Below, one piece after another: positions 29,966 through 64,000 of a stretch of DNA of 64,000 bases. Origin of the DNA: Pempheris klunzingeri (lineage: Eukaryota; Chordata; Actinopteri; Acropomatiformes; Pempheridae); the NCBI RefSeq assembly GCF_042242105.1, contig NC_092012.1, positions 16,436,543-16,500,542 of the forward strand. Reading direction: 5' to 3'. Both the position numbers and the translations under genes were made by a program. The first letter of the stretch is position 1, and every line of letters begins with the position of its first letter. The notes beneath the pieces are model-generated. The model searched no databases, was not told the origin of the DNA, and worked only from the letters and a program-made list of their open reading frames with translations.

Positions 29966-30894
29966 GGAGTCAGTGTTTCTTTAAAATCAGCGTAAAAGAA
30001 AAAGGAAAGGCTTTAGAGGTCATAAAGCCATAACATTTAAGGAGAGGAACATCTTCAGGAAAAAAATAGATCATGAATTGATCTATTAGTCAACTGATTC
30101 AGCACTCTCGATAAATGTGGAAAACTTTGCATGCACTGAGAATGAGCCTTGTGATGTGTCTGCCGTCTCGAGATGAATCTGGGTGGTTGTGAGATGATTC
30201 ATGGGAGACTGAAGCAGAAGTTCTGCGACACAGATCTCTAGTCATTTTTTGGACTTTCCTCTAATATTGGAATTTGAGGTGAAATACCAGATACTTTGAC
30301 CTCTTTGGCCTGGAAGAATTTTTTTAAATGATACAATCTGAGATGGTAAAAGAACAAATGGCTCTTTGGTGGAACTTTCATTCTGACACATTCCTGACAC
30401 TAGTTTTTACTCTTTAGGTTGTGGTTCCCTGCAGAGGTCCTGGTTTTCAGAACCACCAACACTTCTCTCCTGCATGTTTCAGTCCATTAACTACGAACAA
30501 GCTACACCTTACGTTACTGCATAAGTCCATGAAAAGAATCTTAAGTTTTCTGACAGTTTCCCTACTGCAACCTCCACAAAACCATTTCATCCAGTAAACT
30601 CAGTTTCAGAAACAGATCACCTCTCAGAAACTAGAATCTCAATATTGTTTTCAGCTGCGGTATTGCACCTATTAACCACGTTCCCTGTGATGCACATGGA
30701 AATACACACCGAAACAGACAAAAGTGTCGTCTATATTTGGCACCAGCCTCTAACACCCTGCATCGGTTGAGTTACAGTTGACATATGACACATGCAGGCT
30801 TTCACCTACAGTGTGACAGTAATTAGTCCTCTTTGACTTGTCAGATAAAGTTAATTTATAGTAATATTTCTTCAAACATCTCATGGGCTAAATG

Positions 30895-31095
30895 CAATAT
30901 TGTTACAGATGAAACTACTTAACTACTACTACAATTTTCTGGTATATGATAATGGACTGTAGCCAGAGTAGGCTACTTTTACTTTTTACTGATAGTGCTC
31001 ATGCATGTTAAATAACACTTTGAATGCTTTGGCTTGTTTACATTGTGGGATTATTACTTTTACTTCAGTAGAGGACGTGAATACTTTTATTCACC
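30895..31095 (-). repeat. Fourth copy (reverse) of the 'AGTACTTTTACT' repeat
   Basis: 'ctacttttactttttactgatagtgctcatgcatg', 'aacactttgaatgc' and 'attacttttacttcagtagaggacgtgaatactttta' follow the block order of the family in reverse. It abuts the NEDD4 promoter region. Confidence 0.55.
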
Positions 31096-31197
31096 TCTCT
31101 TCAGTGTCAAATATCTCCACTAAGAGATTAATAATGCTTCCAGTTGTCCTCTCGGTGGATTTCCTCTGGGTTTTGTCAGGCTGAGGACGAGAGGAAC

Positions 31198-31290
31198 AAG
31201 AGGAGGAGGAGGAGGAGGAGGAGGAAGAGGAGGAGGAGGAGGGGAAACAGAGGGGGAGGAGAAGGAAAACAAGGAGGAGGAGGAGGAGGA
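31198..31290. repeat. Polypurine (GGA)n tract upstream of NEDD4
   Basis: Fifty uninterrupted purines (31198-31247) are followed by two more purine runs, broken only by single C bases. Mirror-symmetric purine tracts of this sort can form triplex DNA. Confidence 0.9.
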
Positions 31291-31495
31291 TGGATACAGT
31301 GAGTGACGACGGTGTCACAGCTAGCCACTAGGTCAGGTTCACGGTATCTACCAGCGTAAACACATAGAGGGCATAATAGAGGCGGAGTAGTAACTAAACA
31401 CCTCAAGACTCCAGCGTGCAGTCTTCTTCTTCCTCTTCTTCTTCCTCTTCTTCTGGTTGTTGTCGCTCTCTGCGAGGAGGAAGGACGAGGATACT

Positions 31496-55504
<24,009 letters not shown>

Positions 55505-57875
55505 TGCTTGTGCTGTAAATGAGCTGAACTGACATAACCGCCATCAGAGTGAAGCCGAGCACCATGATGTGGTGACGCCGATGAGAGAGAACAAGCTGTG
55601 CGTCAAACTCGGGTCTCAACCTTCCAGCTGTGTGACAGATGAAGGACGGTCACACAACCTTCACTTTGGTCCTCTGTTCAGGCTCACTCAGAGAAAGGAC
55701 ATTAAATCTGGGGTGATGGAGGTATTAAATCACTCTCTCTGTTCTAAAGTTTACAAAGCAAAAATACAAAGCTGTATACTGTACAGCAAAAACATGTAAC
55801 TTTAAAAAACATTAGTTTCATTTGGGCTGAATTGCCTCAGAAAAACTTTATAATCACATTCTCACATCAGGTACTTGTGAGAATTTTGTCTTCACGTTGT
55901 AGCTGCTGGGAAATGAGTTTAGTTGTGTTTCTCGTCTTTGGAAAATAACTTGTCTCTTCACCACGTGTTACTGCTGGAAAGAGTGGACCATGGGGCAGGG
56001 TAGGCAAGCCACTATGTTGGATTTACTAAATTAAGTTTAACAAAAAAATGGCATCAATTCTTCACATTTGAAAGAAAAATTACATCTCTCAACCCAGGTC
56101 TCCTTCGTTCACCATTCACCTCCAAAGTACAACTGAAGTGAGTAAGACCAAAATCCCTTTAAGAAGGACATTGGCCCAACAAGAAAATGGTTTTAATTAT
56201 TAATTATTAATTAATTAGAACATGAAGGCAACAAAATGAAGGAAGTGTATTCCAGACTTATATGACATTTTAAAACCTACATGATAAATTGGCAATTCAA
56301 CCTAAATCAAACAGATGTGAAGATACTTTCTCTCTATTTTTTCCTAAAAATTTAAATTCTGTACACAATTATACATTTTTCATTCCATCATACTAGAAAC
56401 TCTGATGCGAATCCCAAACATATGCACCTCCAAAGCTCATTTGTAGCAGAAAATCTGCTGTTTGTACACAAGTTTGAGCGACTACATTTAAAGCAAGTGT
56501 GTCATTTAATCATTTATAGTAGTGATGTACCAATACCAGGACCAGTAACAGGCTAAACTAATTATACTGTAGTTTGTATCTGTGTAGTCCACAGATCCAA
56601 AGGAGTGACTACATGCAATGTTGGATTGTGCTGAGATACTATGCATAATTGTACATATTAACTTGAGATAATTCATTATCACTTGATTTTTGAGTTTTTC
56701 AGTTATTACATACATATAATGTACCTACAAATATAACTTTGCCTTCTACAAAATGATGAAGCATTTATTGTTAAAAGTCACTCAAAGTTTTCAAGCTGGA
56801 AAGTAATGGTTACTGGTGCACCTCTACATTATACATCTTTTTTATGTTTCATAGCCACTCGCATTCAAATTCAACACTGACTGTTTGTGTATCAGAGGAA
56901 TAGGTAAGAATAGATACACGTCATATCTCCTGGCCAGTAGCCTACACAAACACAATCTAACAGACTGACCTTTTTCACCATCAGTTTGCAGATAGTATGT
57001 TAAATATGATGTATTGTTGCCTTTTTGTCAATGAGTGATATCATTTTGTTTCCTTCTACTCATCATGGGTGTCTAATTGCAGCACAGTGCTCTGTTTTTA
57101 AGAGTACAACTTTAAAAATTGTTATGCTGGTTGTCAAAATGTACAGATTGTCTGTTCTCAAAAATGCGTAATCACTTGTAATACCTTTGTAGAAAAGTAA
57201 CTGTACTTAAAGCAGTAGTTTTAACATTTTCTGAATGGTAAAACATGTGTTTACACTACCTGCCATGTTTACAGGTCGTCGATAAAGGAAGAAATCGTGG
57301 GCTTGTTCTTGTCTCTGACAACACAATTTTATACTTAATGCTTTTATAAAGTGAAGCACTTTGTTAATATTGATGAGTCTTACTTCTGAACTGTCTGAAT
57401 CTTTGCCAATCTGTCACCTGCAGACTGCTTAAATCGCTCTTTAAGAAAACGATCCTTTGCTTTAAGTGCACGTGTTTAAATGTTTACATGTGAACATTGC
57501 TGAAAATAAGCACATTCTCTTCTTTCACTTGTATTTTAAATTAAATACAGAGGCCTTCGTTTGTAATCTATTGTAGACTTTGATTGTTTATCAATGTTCT
57601 CATCTCTAAATGGAAATACTGTTATACATGTATTATTGTCTACTGAAAAATAATGAATAGATCACCACTTAATTTCTGATATATCAAGTTTTGTTATTAT
57701 AGAATTTATTTATAACACCTATAAGTGCATTACAACAACGACATGCATGCAACATATATACAACAGTTTAAAGGGTGAAATGAACTGTAGCTGTTAAATC
57801 CCAATTTGAAAATGAACTATACTACACCAAATTAAATATATTTGAACAATAAAGAACAATAAAAACAATTGTCTT
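55505..57875 (+). other. nedd4: NEDD4 3' UTR
   Basis: AT-rich with no recognised coding. Paired AATAAA hexamers at 57848-57853 and 57858-57863 mark a likely end, giving a 3' UTR of about 2.4 kb. Confidence 0.55.
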
Positions 57876-58797
57876 CATGTCTAACTTTCCCATTTATTCA
57901 GTTGTAGTGTTTTTTTCCTGTGTTTTTCATCTGATTTAATTTAATGTTCTCACTTAACTTTTAGTGATCTGTGGTTATTTTATAGTCTTCAGTAACACTT
58001 TATAACTCCCCTATTTAGCATTTATATGTAGAATAAAAATATAGACACACAGAAGCAACCGTAATATAAAAATCATCATATAATTGCAATATAATGTATC
58101 AAAAACCATTTATTCAATATATATATACAGATTATAAACACTAAATAAGTGAGATTAAAGTGAAGCTTTCCATTTCTCTTTAGTTTTCACGCAGCGATCA
58201 TATAGAAAACATGACGTGTTTAATACAAACACAAGAAACTGGGTGAAAAATTCACTTCCCACAGTCTTGTTTCTAATATTGAGAAGTCAAAGAGAAGCAA
58301 AGAGCTTAGGAAGAGCAGCTGTTGATGCTTGAATGTTTTATGGGAAAATCCTCGGAGGGATGATAGTTGTTCAATATGTACAGAATCATATACTGAACAC
58401 ATGAGGTGCAGCAGTTCAGGAGTGTTTCCTGATCCATCCATGAACACAGTCTCTCTCCTCCGTCAAAGTGAGACTTATTTCAGTGTGACACTGCAGAAGT
58501 CTCACGTCCAGGTCTCACACTGAGGTCCTGGATTTGGCCTGTGATTGGGATGTTTTACACAGATGACTTTATTTATTTATAAGGTATCTGCAGAACGTTA
58601 CATACAGCATGTGTGATGATGAGTTTTTCCTTGTCACTGTTGCTCAATATAATATCTGATGCTTGCTCATGTGGGAATTCTTGAATCCTTAATTTTGAAT
58701 TCCTGAATCGTTGGGTCTCTCTCTAATTAAAGAGTTTGGTCTAGACCTGCTCTTTATGTAAAGCGTCTTGAGACAATGCTGTTGTGAATTGGCGCTA

Positions 58798-58829
<32 letters not shown>

Positions 58830-59360
58830 TGGATTAAATCTATGACTGGATGTAAATGACAATAAAGATGTGAAGCAGTAAACAGTATTTTGTTCATTTT
58901 AGTTTCTGTTTTGTGTTTAAAAAGCTGCTGGTTTGAACTCATGTTCTGATGCACTGTGTTGGTTTTTTTTCTCATGCTGTGTTTTGATTAAGTGATTGTA
59001 TGAAGAGGTTCGCGGACATCCTTAGGAGGAGGTATTCTCTGTTCTTTTCATTGATTTCAACATTTTTAAGTGTTGTTTATTGTCAATGAACCACTAATCT
59101 CATGTGACCTGACCATATTTTTGTGGCGTGTACAGATGTAAGTGTTTGTAGTACTGAATTGTTCCAGCGGGGGGAGATAAATAACATTGTTTTCTTCCCG
59201 AGGAGCATCACCTAACTAGTAAACTTCCATCTGATGGAAAAACTTGGTTTCAACCAATTATACTCTTTAAATTGAATGTTTTTATGTTTAACTCTTTCTT
59301 TCACAAGTTTCATTTAAGGATTTATTCTAAACTACATTTTACTGCCTAACAGAGTTGAGA
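57876..59360. other. NEDD4-to-next-gene gap, left part
   Basis: No gene is visible. The only recognised item is the L2-like tail at 58710-58832. Confidence 0.5.
58710..58832 (+). mobile_element. L2-like LINE 3' tail with (ATTG)n end
   Basis: 'gtaaagcgtcttgagacaat' followed by 'ttggcgctatataaataaa' and (GATT)n is the typical 3' end of teleost L2/Maui-type LINEs. Only the tail is present, as usual for 5'-truncated copies. Confidence 0.8.
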
Positions 59361-59367
59361 GGACAGT

Positions 59368-59830
59368 TTGACTGTCTTGTGTTCGGGGCCTTTTGTGTGC
59401 TTCAGCTCAACAGCCCCTGTCCTAATTTCTCCACAACCCCCCCGTTGTGGCACTAAAAACCCCCTCCCCTCCACAAGGGTCAGAGGCAGGGTCACAGAGG
59501 ATTCAGGCCGGCCTTTTGGACACCCCTGGGGTCAGCGGGGATGGGCATGTGTGGTAACAGGACAACACAGGCCTCAGCCAATGGCAGCAGGTCCCCTTTA
59601 CCCACAACCTTACCAACATTCACGACCTGATAATGAGTTTTACTTCATTGATCTGGCCGCAGAGCTTGACCGGGGTTCACATGCAGGCCGACCATCACTC
59701 CACCTACAAACTGTGCCATATCGGCAGGTGTTGAAACTGACTCTTGATTAATTAAGCACCCTGGGGAGAGCCATGCTGACCATGAATGAGGCCAGGCTCT
59801 GACTTTCTCCCGTTATGTAAGACAGGAGCC
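59368..59830. other. GC-richer island with a 127-codon ORF, function unknown
   Basis: This stretch is clearly richer in G and C than its AT-rich surroundings and carries one open frame (59368-59751, +). The predicted peptide is Pro/Arg-rich at first, then NEFYFIDLAAELDRG. I recognise no domain, signal peptide or splice-site pattern. It may be an enhancer, an untranslated exon or a chance ORF. Confidence 0.3.
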
Positions 59831-61599
59831 CACAACCTGCACTGAGGCTGTGGAGTAAGGTATTTGGTTATGTAATACAACGCGAGGACTTTACGGGGAA
59901 TCACATCATGCCAATAGGTTTTAAAATGAGAGTGAGAGAGCTTATTGTGGCAAATGAGGTCATTTTAACTACATGTGATGGAAGAGATTAGATGTTTATG
60001 ATTAATTAGATAATATCTTGAGGCTACTGTCAGAATTAATGTGGGAATTTCACATTTTTTAACCTCAAGAGATTAAAATCTATGTTTCATTTGCATTTCC
60101 TCATGCAGTTCCACCTGAGTTACCAAACTGAAACTTATTATTTCAGATAGTTTCAGATTCAGGAAAAAGACAGCACTCAAACTGAAGAAATCATGATGAC
60201 ACACAATGGTTTCCTCCCCTTTTTATGGGCTTTTCACTGAATTTATTTAGGGAGGACAAACACATATACCACAGTTCACTGAGGCATATTTTAAAATGTC
60301 TTTCCCAAATATATAAATAGCATTTTTACATACGATAAACATGTATTGTTTCTAACTTAACATCCATAATATTTCTGTTGCATTTATAAACGTGAATCTG
60401 TACTGATGAGTCCAGTTTTTCTTCACTGAATCAGCACTTAGTGTTTTTTTTTTTTTTCTAACTGACTGGACATCACAGCTGGGCTGCGGTCCTGCTGCTG
60501 AATAAAGGTTCACAGAGGGAGGGGTGAGGACCGTGGGAGAGAGGGGGTTTGATCTCTCTCCACAATAAGTGATGGACACTGGATCAATATCGACATTGAC
60601 ACAGCAGCTGTCCTGCTCCTATCAATGCTTCTTATGAAGAGACAAACTCATTTCCATTAACATTTGGTGTGCAGTTGGTCTCTGATACTGAGGGATCTGC
60701 TCTCATCAATACAGCCTCACTTGTATTGATAAGGAAAAGTGAAAGGGTCTTGTCAGAAGATGGTATGTGGTGTACGACAGTGTGGTTTGTCTGCCATGAA
60801 TTGTATCTTAAGGTTGCCACATGCGTGACTCTGGAAAGACAGTATCCTGCTGTTATTTAAGTTGTTATTGTCAATGAAAAATACTTGCGTTACGTAAGAA
60901 ATGTGGCTCCTTACGGACAATATTAAAGAATTGTGCTTGAAAGCTAATTCTTGACTTTGGAACAATACTTTGACAAGTGGCTCCTATATCTTAAAATTCC
61001 ATTTTTGTCAAACAATATGGTGTAATACTTAATTACTGTATGTGTGGTCCTTGTTAAAGGACTGTAAATGTGCCATTCTTACCAAATCTTTTCACTATGA
61101 GCACAACATACCAACCAATCCCTAACTAACTCAGGAACTCTGTCCAAAGTGAGGATCATCTTTTCTAAGCAGTTTCTCTAAGATTTCATTGTGAAATCAT
61201 AGTAATTAACTACATAATCAAAAAGCAACTTAACTCAAAGGAGAATTACAGATTTAGGGAGTGTTACTACAGAAAGACAATATGCACAAGAATACCAACT
61301 AATGCTGCTACATAAATGGAAATACTTCCCATCCCAGCATTTAGATATGTGCACTTTCAATTACATACACAAATATAAATTGTACTCTTTCATCCACCAT
61401 ACGGCACCTGAGGACCTGCAGCAGCTCTCCTCCACGTGCCAGAACTACTCTTACTCATTTAATAGCCGCAATTACAGTAATCTAGTGTAGAACACCAGAA
61501 AATGACAACTACCGAAATGATTTTAAACCATCTCCAATACAAACAAATCAATTTCAAACAGATCCATTTTAAAAATCTATTTTTCAGAATAAAGCTTAA
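59831..61599. other. AT-rich intergenic sequence
   Basis: I see nothing I can support as a gene. A poly-T run lies at about 60446-60458. Confidence 0.5.
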
Positions 61600-61870
61600 T
61601 GAAGCAGACTGGCTCAGAGGTAGAGCGGGTTGTCTATTAATCAGAAGGTCAGTGGTTTGATCCCTGGCTCCCATGAGTCACCATGTCGAAGTGTCCTTGG
61701 GCAAGACACTGAACCCCAACTTGCTCCTGAAGCATGGCTTCGGTGTGTGAATGTGTGCGAAAGAATAGATCCCTCCTGAATGAAAGATGGGTGAATGAGG
61801 ATGTAATGTAAAAGTGCTTTGAGTGCTCAACCTGTTTAGAAAGGCGTTATACAAATACAGGCCATTTACT
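61600..61870 (+). mobile_element. tRNA-derived SINE
   Basis: A box A-like TGGCTCAGAGG (61610-61620) and box B-like GGTTTGATCCC (61654-61664) have tRNA-like spacing. A body with 'tgtccttgggcaagacactg' follows, and the 3' part ('gcgttatacaaatacaggcc') resembles an L2-type LINE tail. This is the layout of fish SINEs mobilised by LINEs. It should not be called a tRNA gene: no cloverleaf closes. Confidence 0.7.
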
Positions 61871-62632
61871 TTTAAAAGAGCAGTACACAAATACCATTTT
61901 GTGAGACATTACCTATTAGATTAGCGACTGGGCAAAGTAGCCAACTGCCCTGGAGGTCCAGACCATCTCCAGGGCCCCGTTTATGGTTATTGGATTAAGT
62001 AGAAATGTGTTTAGTAATGTACATAATTAAAGCATAACATCAGCTGAATTGAAATGGGTCTTCAGGAGCACTTTCACCAGCCTCATTGTACATGGTGCAC
62101 ATTTCTTTTGTGTTTAAGTGAGTGGGGGCCGGCATCTAATATATATTTTTAATGTATTTTTTTCACTCCACCACATTTATCTTACAGCTGATGTTACTTT
62201 GCAGATGAATGTAGGTATTTCACATTCAGTTTGATATGTGCTCATAAATAAAAATGACAACATGAGACAAATATGACATGGCATTACTGACTATTTATAT
62301 ATCAACACATTGCACAAGATGCAGAATTAGTATCTTTGCTTTCAGGTGAGTACATCTTTTACTTCTTATGCAGAACATTTATTTGTTATTGGGTATTTCT
62401 CCATTAGTTGTGTGCTACATTTCTATGTAGGATCCATGTTGCACACCCAAGTATTTAGCTGTGGTTTAGCTTCCTGTGGCCGACCCACAGCTGACACTGG
62501 GTGGCGTTGGACTAAAAGCCTCGATCAGACCTGCAGACGTGATTAATTGACTGTGTCCACCTCAGAGGAGGGAAACTGTGGTGCTGGAGCTCAGGACAGC
62601 AGCCCTCCTCCTCCTCAGTAGCAGCGCAGTTC
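61871..62632. other. Upstream region of the next gene
   Basis: AT-rich at first, then more GC-rich from about 62460. No TATA box or transcription start could be placed with confidence. Confidence 0.4.
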
Positions 62633-62687
62633 ATGTGGAGGAAACAGCTATGAGAGAGTAGCTAGCATGCACGGACAATTCATGTAA
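62633..62687 (+). promoter_or_regulatory. Cluster of tiny upstream ORFs
   Basis: ATG triplets at 62633 (6 codons), 62650 (3 codons), 62667 (6 codons, MHGQFM) and 62682 (ATG-TAA) all end before the main ATG at 62688. The last two share the main frame, and their TAA directly abuts the main start. Whether they are transcribed depends on the unknown transcription start. Confidence 0.5.
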
Positions 62688-62754
62688 ATGGCGCCTGTCA
62701 AAGGGAAATTATATCAGCGTTTGCTGTTTTCTGTCGTTTTTCTTCCAATCTCAG
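62688..62754 (+). CDS. First coding exon with signal peptide, probably protogenin (PRTG)
   Basis: ATG opens 22 codons (MAPVKGKLYQRLLFSVVFLP plus IS) and ends in phase 1 at a perfect GTAAGC donor. The peptide has a basic start and a hydrophobic core (LLFSVVFLPI), i.e. a signal peptide. Signal-peptide exons ending in phase 1 are typical for immunoglobulin-domain receptors. In human, PRTG is the next gene after NEDD4 on the same strand, which fits the location and orientation. The rest of the gene is outside the window, so the name is an inference from synteny. Confidence 0.6.
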
Positions 62755-64000
62755 GTAAGCAGCTCTTACGGTAATATTTTACGAGAGAGTAAAAGCGCTT
62801 ACTTACTGTTTGAGTGCATCCCTCTGTGTTAGTCAGTGGACCCTCAACAGGAGCTGACCGTAAATCTAACTTTAAAGCTCCTCCGTAACTTAACGGGCTA
62901 ACATTCATTTAACTGTTAGCTTGACTCATCGCTGTCAACATTTATCACCTTTAAAACGACAAAAGACGAATTAACTTTAACCACAGTGTCGCCAAAACAG
63001 CCCGTTTTTGACGTGAACATTTGTAAATTTAATTAAGTTGTATTCATTTTAAACGGCACTAAACTTTAACGCTAATTCATCTTTTAACGTGTGAACGTGT
63101 CTGTTGTGTTTAAACGTCAGTTAACTTTTAAACTTGACGGGTTTTTTTTTTTTTTACTTCGAATGTTAACCGTTAGCGAGTAACGGTTAAAACTCCAACT
63201 GTTAACTGTCATATTCTTACTATCAATTAATTATATTCGGCTGTAGATTAAAACAGTGCTGAGTTAAAGTGGACATGAAGGCTCTGTGGACATGCTAGTT
63301 ATTGGGGAGATATTTGTGATGGGACTATTCTCTGTCTATCGGCCATATTGATGCTTGAGATGATTAGTTGGAGCTGAACAGGCAGGAGGAAAGTGACAGC
63401 GCTCATATTGTAAAGTATTTAGCGATCCAGTTACACATCTGAAATGAGAGATCACTGTGTCGGTCCAGCAAAAAAAAGTACATGTTGTATCAAATATACA
63501 GGTAGTATGTAAAATAAATGGCTCCACACAGATACACAGTATAGCCAGGTTTTATGTATGGTCCGTTCCTTTTAATGTGGAAGAGAAATAAATATCTCAA
63601 AACTGCAAGTTGTTATGTCATTGTTTTGAATTGGAGGTGAAGAACCTGCTGTGTGGTCTGTTGATATATTCAATTATAGCCTTTTAGGAATGACACAGTG
63701 TCTCTATTTAGTCCCTAAATGTTATATTAATGAAACATTACGTAAAGCTCATGCTGAGAGTTCAGTAATAGCGAGGACTAATAGGATCAACTGTTTCACC
63801 TTCAGCTGGTGACTTTATGAGCCATAAGTAAGTGGATTAAAATGGAGCAAAAAGACTCCTTGAAGCTACAATGTGATTACTGTACAGAGCTGTAGATCTC
63901 CTGTTGGCAGGCCTCCATGCCCTCTCAAATGTGACATTTCACCTTTAGGAGGGTGTTTTAATCTGTCTCACACGTCTGAGACTCTAAACACTGATAATAC
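62755..64000 (+). other. First intron of the signal-peptide gene (incomplete)
   Basis: No further exon is visible to the window end. The first 450 bp are rich in GTTAAC/TAACGG-type motifs, including an inverted repeat at 63166-63190. Confidence 0.5.
63166..63190. promoter_or_regulatory. Perfect 10-bp inverted repeat of MYB-like sites
   Basis: TTAACCGTTA and TAACGGTTAA flank a 5-nt spacer. Each arm contains a MYB-type core (TAACGG). More YAACTG-like motifs lie at about 63118 and 63198-63208. The inverted repeat is seen; regulatory use is inferred. Confidence 0.45.

Larger units (their letters stand above)
29966..31495 (+). other. RFX7-NEDD4 intergenic region and NEDD4 promoter/5' UTR
   Basis: The first 900 bp hold nothing recognisable. 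From 30895 there is a reverse copy of the AGTACTTTTACT repeat, then a polypurine tract (31198-31290) and a pyrimidine tract (31422-31454) ending 41 nt before the NEDD4 ATG. I could not place a TATA box or transcription start. Confidence 0.5.

Noticed and set aside
61610-61664. tRNA gene
   Set aside because: Box A and box B exist, but no acceptor stem closes and the flanks continue into a SINE body.

Overview
The window is vertebrate nuclear DNA, most likely from a ray-finned (teleost) fish. Genes are split into many short exons with GT-AG introns. The introns and intergenic stretches are AT-rich and carry CA/TG microsatellites and repeats typical of teleosts: an L2-like LINE tail, a tRNA-derived SINE, an RTE-like fragment and several non-autonomous DNA-transposon relics. 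The proteins align best with vertebrate orthologues. The species cannot be named from the sequence.

Layout from left to right: MNS1 (+, coding exons 126-4318); TEX9 (-, 8839-4602), tail-to-tail with MNS1; a 2 kb head-to-head gap; RFX7 (+, 10915-27078, then about 2.9 kb of 3' UTR); NEDD4 (+, 31496-55504, with about 2.4 kb of 3' UTR); a 4.8 kb gene-poor gap; and the first coding exon of a secreted or membrane protein (+, 62688-62754). From synteny this last exon is probably PRTG. Gene order and relative orientation match human chromosome 15q21 (PRTG-NEDD4-RFX7-TEX9-MNS1), so this is an ancient conserved block rather than an accessory region.

I rebuilt all four genes exon by exon with every phase closing: MNS1 10 coding exons, 497 aa; TEX9 12 exons, 406 aa; RFX7 9 exons, 1428 aa; NEDD4 29 exons, 918 aa. 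A separate 443-codon alternative first coding exon inside NEDD4 intron 5 gives a 1264-aa isoform. By family knowledge, MNS1 is a ciliary/flagellar axoneme protein and TEX9 a coiled-coil protein linked to ciliated and testis tissue. RFX7 is an RFX transcription factor, and NEDD4 is a C2-WW-HECT ubiquitin ligase.

The strongest second-look items are a U12-type AT-AC intron inside the RFX7 DNA-binding domain, the alternative NEDD4 N-terminal exon, a near-palindromic X-box just upstream of the TEX9 start, a one-codon first coding exon in MNS1, a foldback transposon in NEDD4 intron 6, and a chain of tiny upstream ORFs ending exactly at the start codon of the last gene. I found no operon, CRISPR array, virus or other undescribed multi-gene system.
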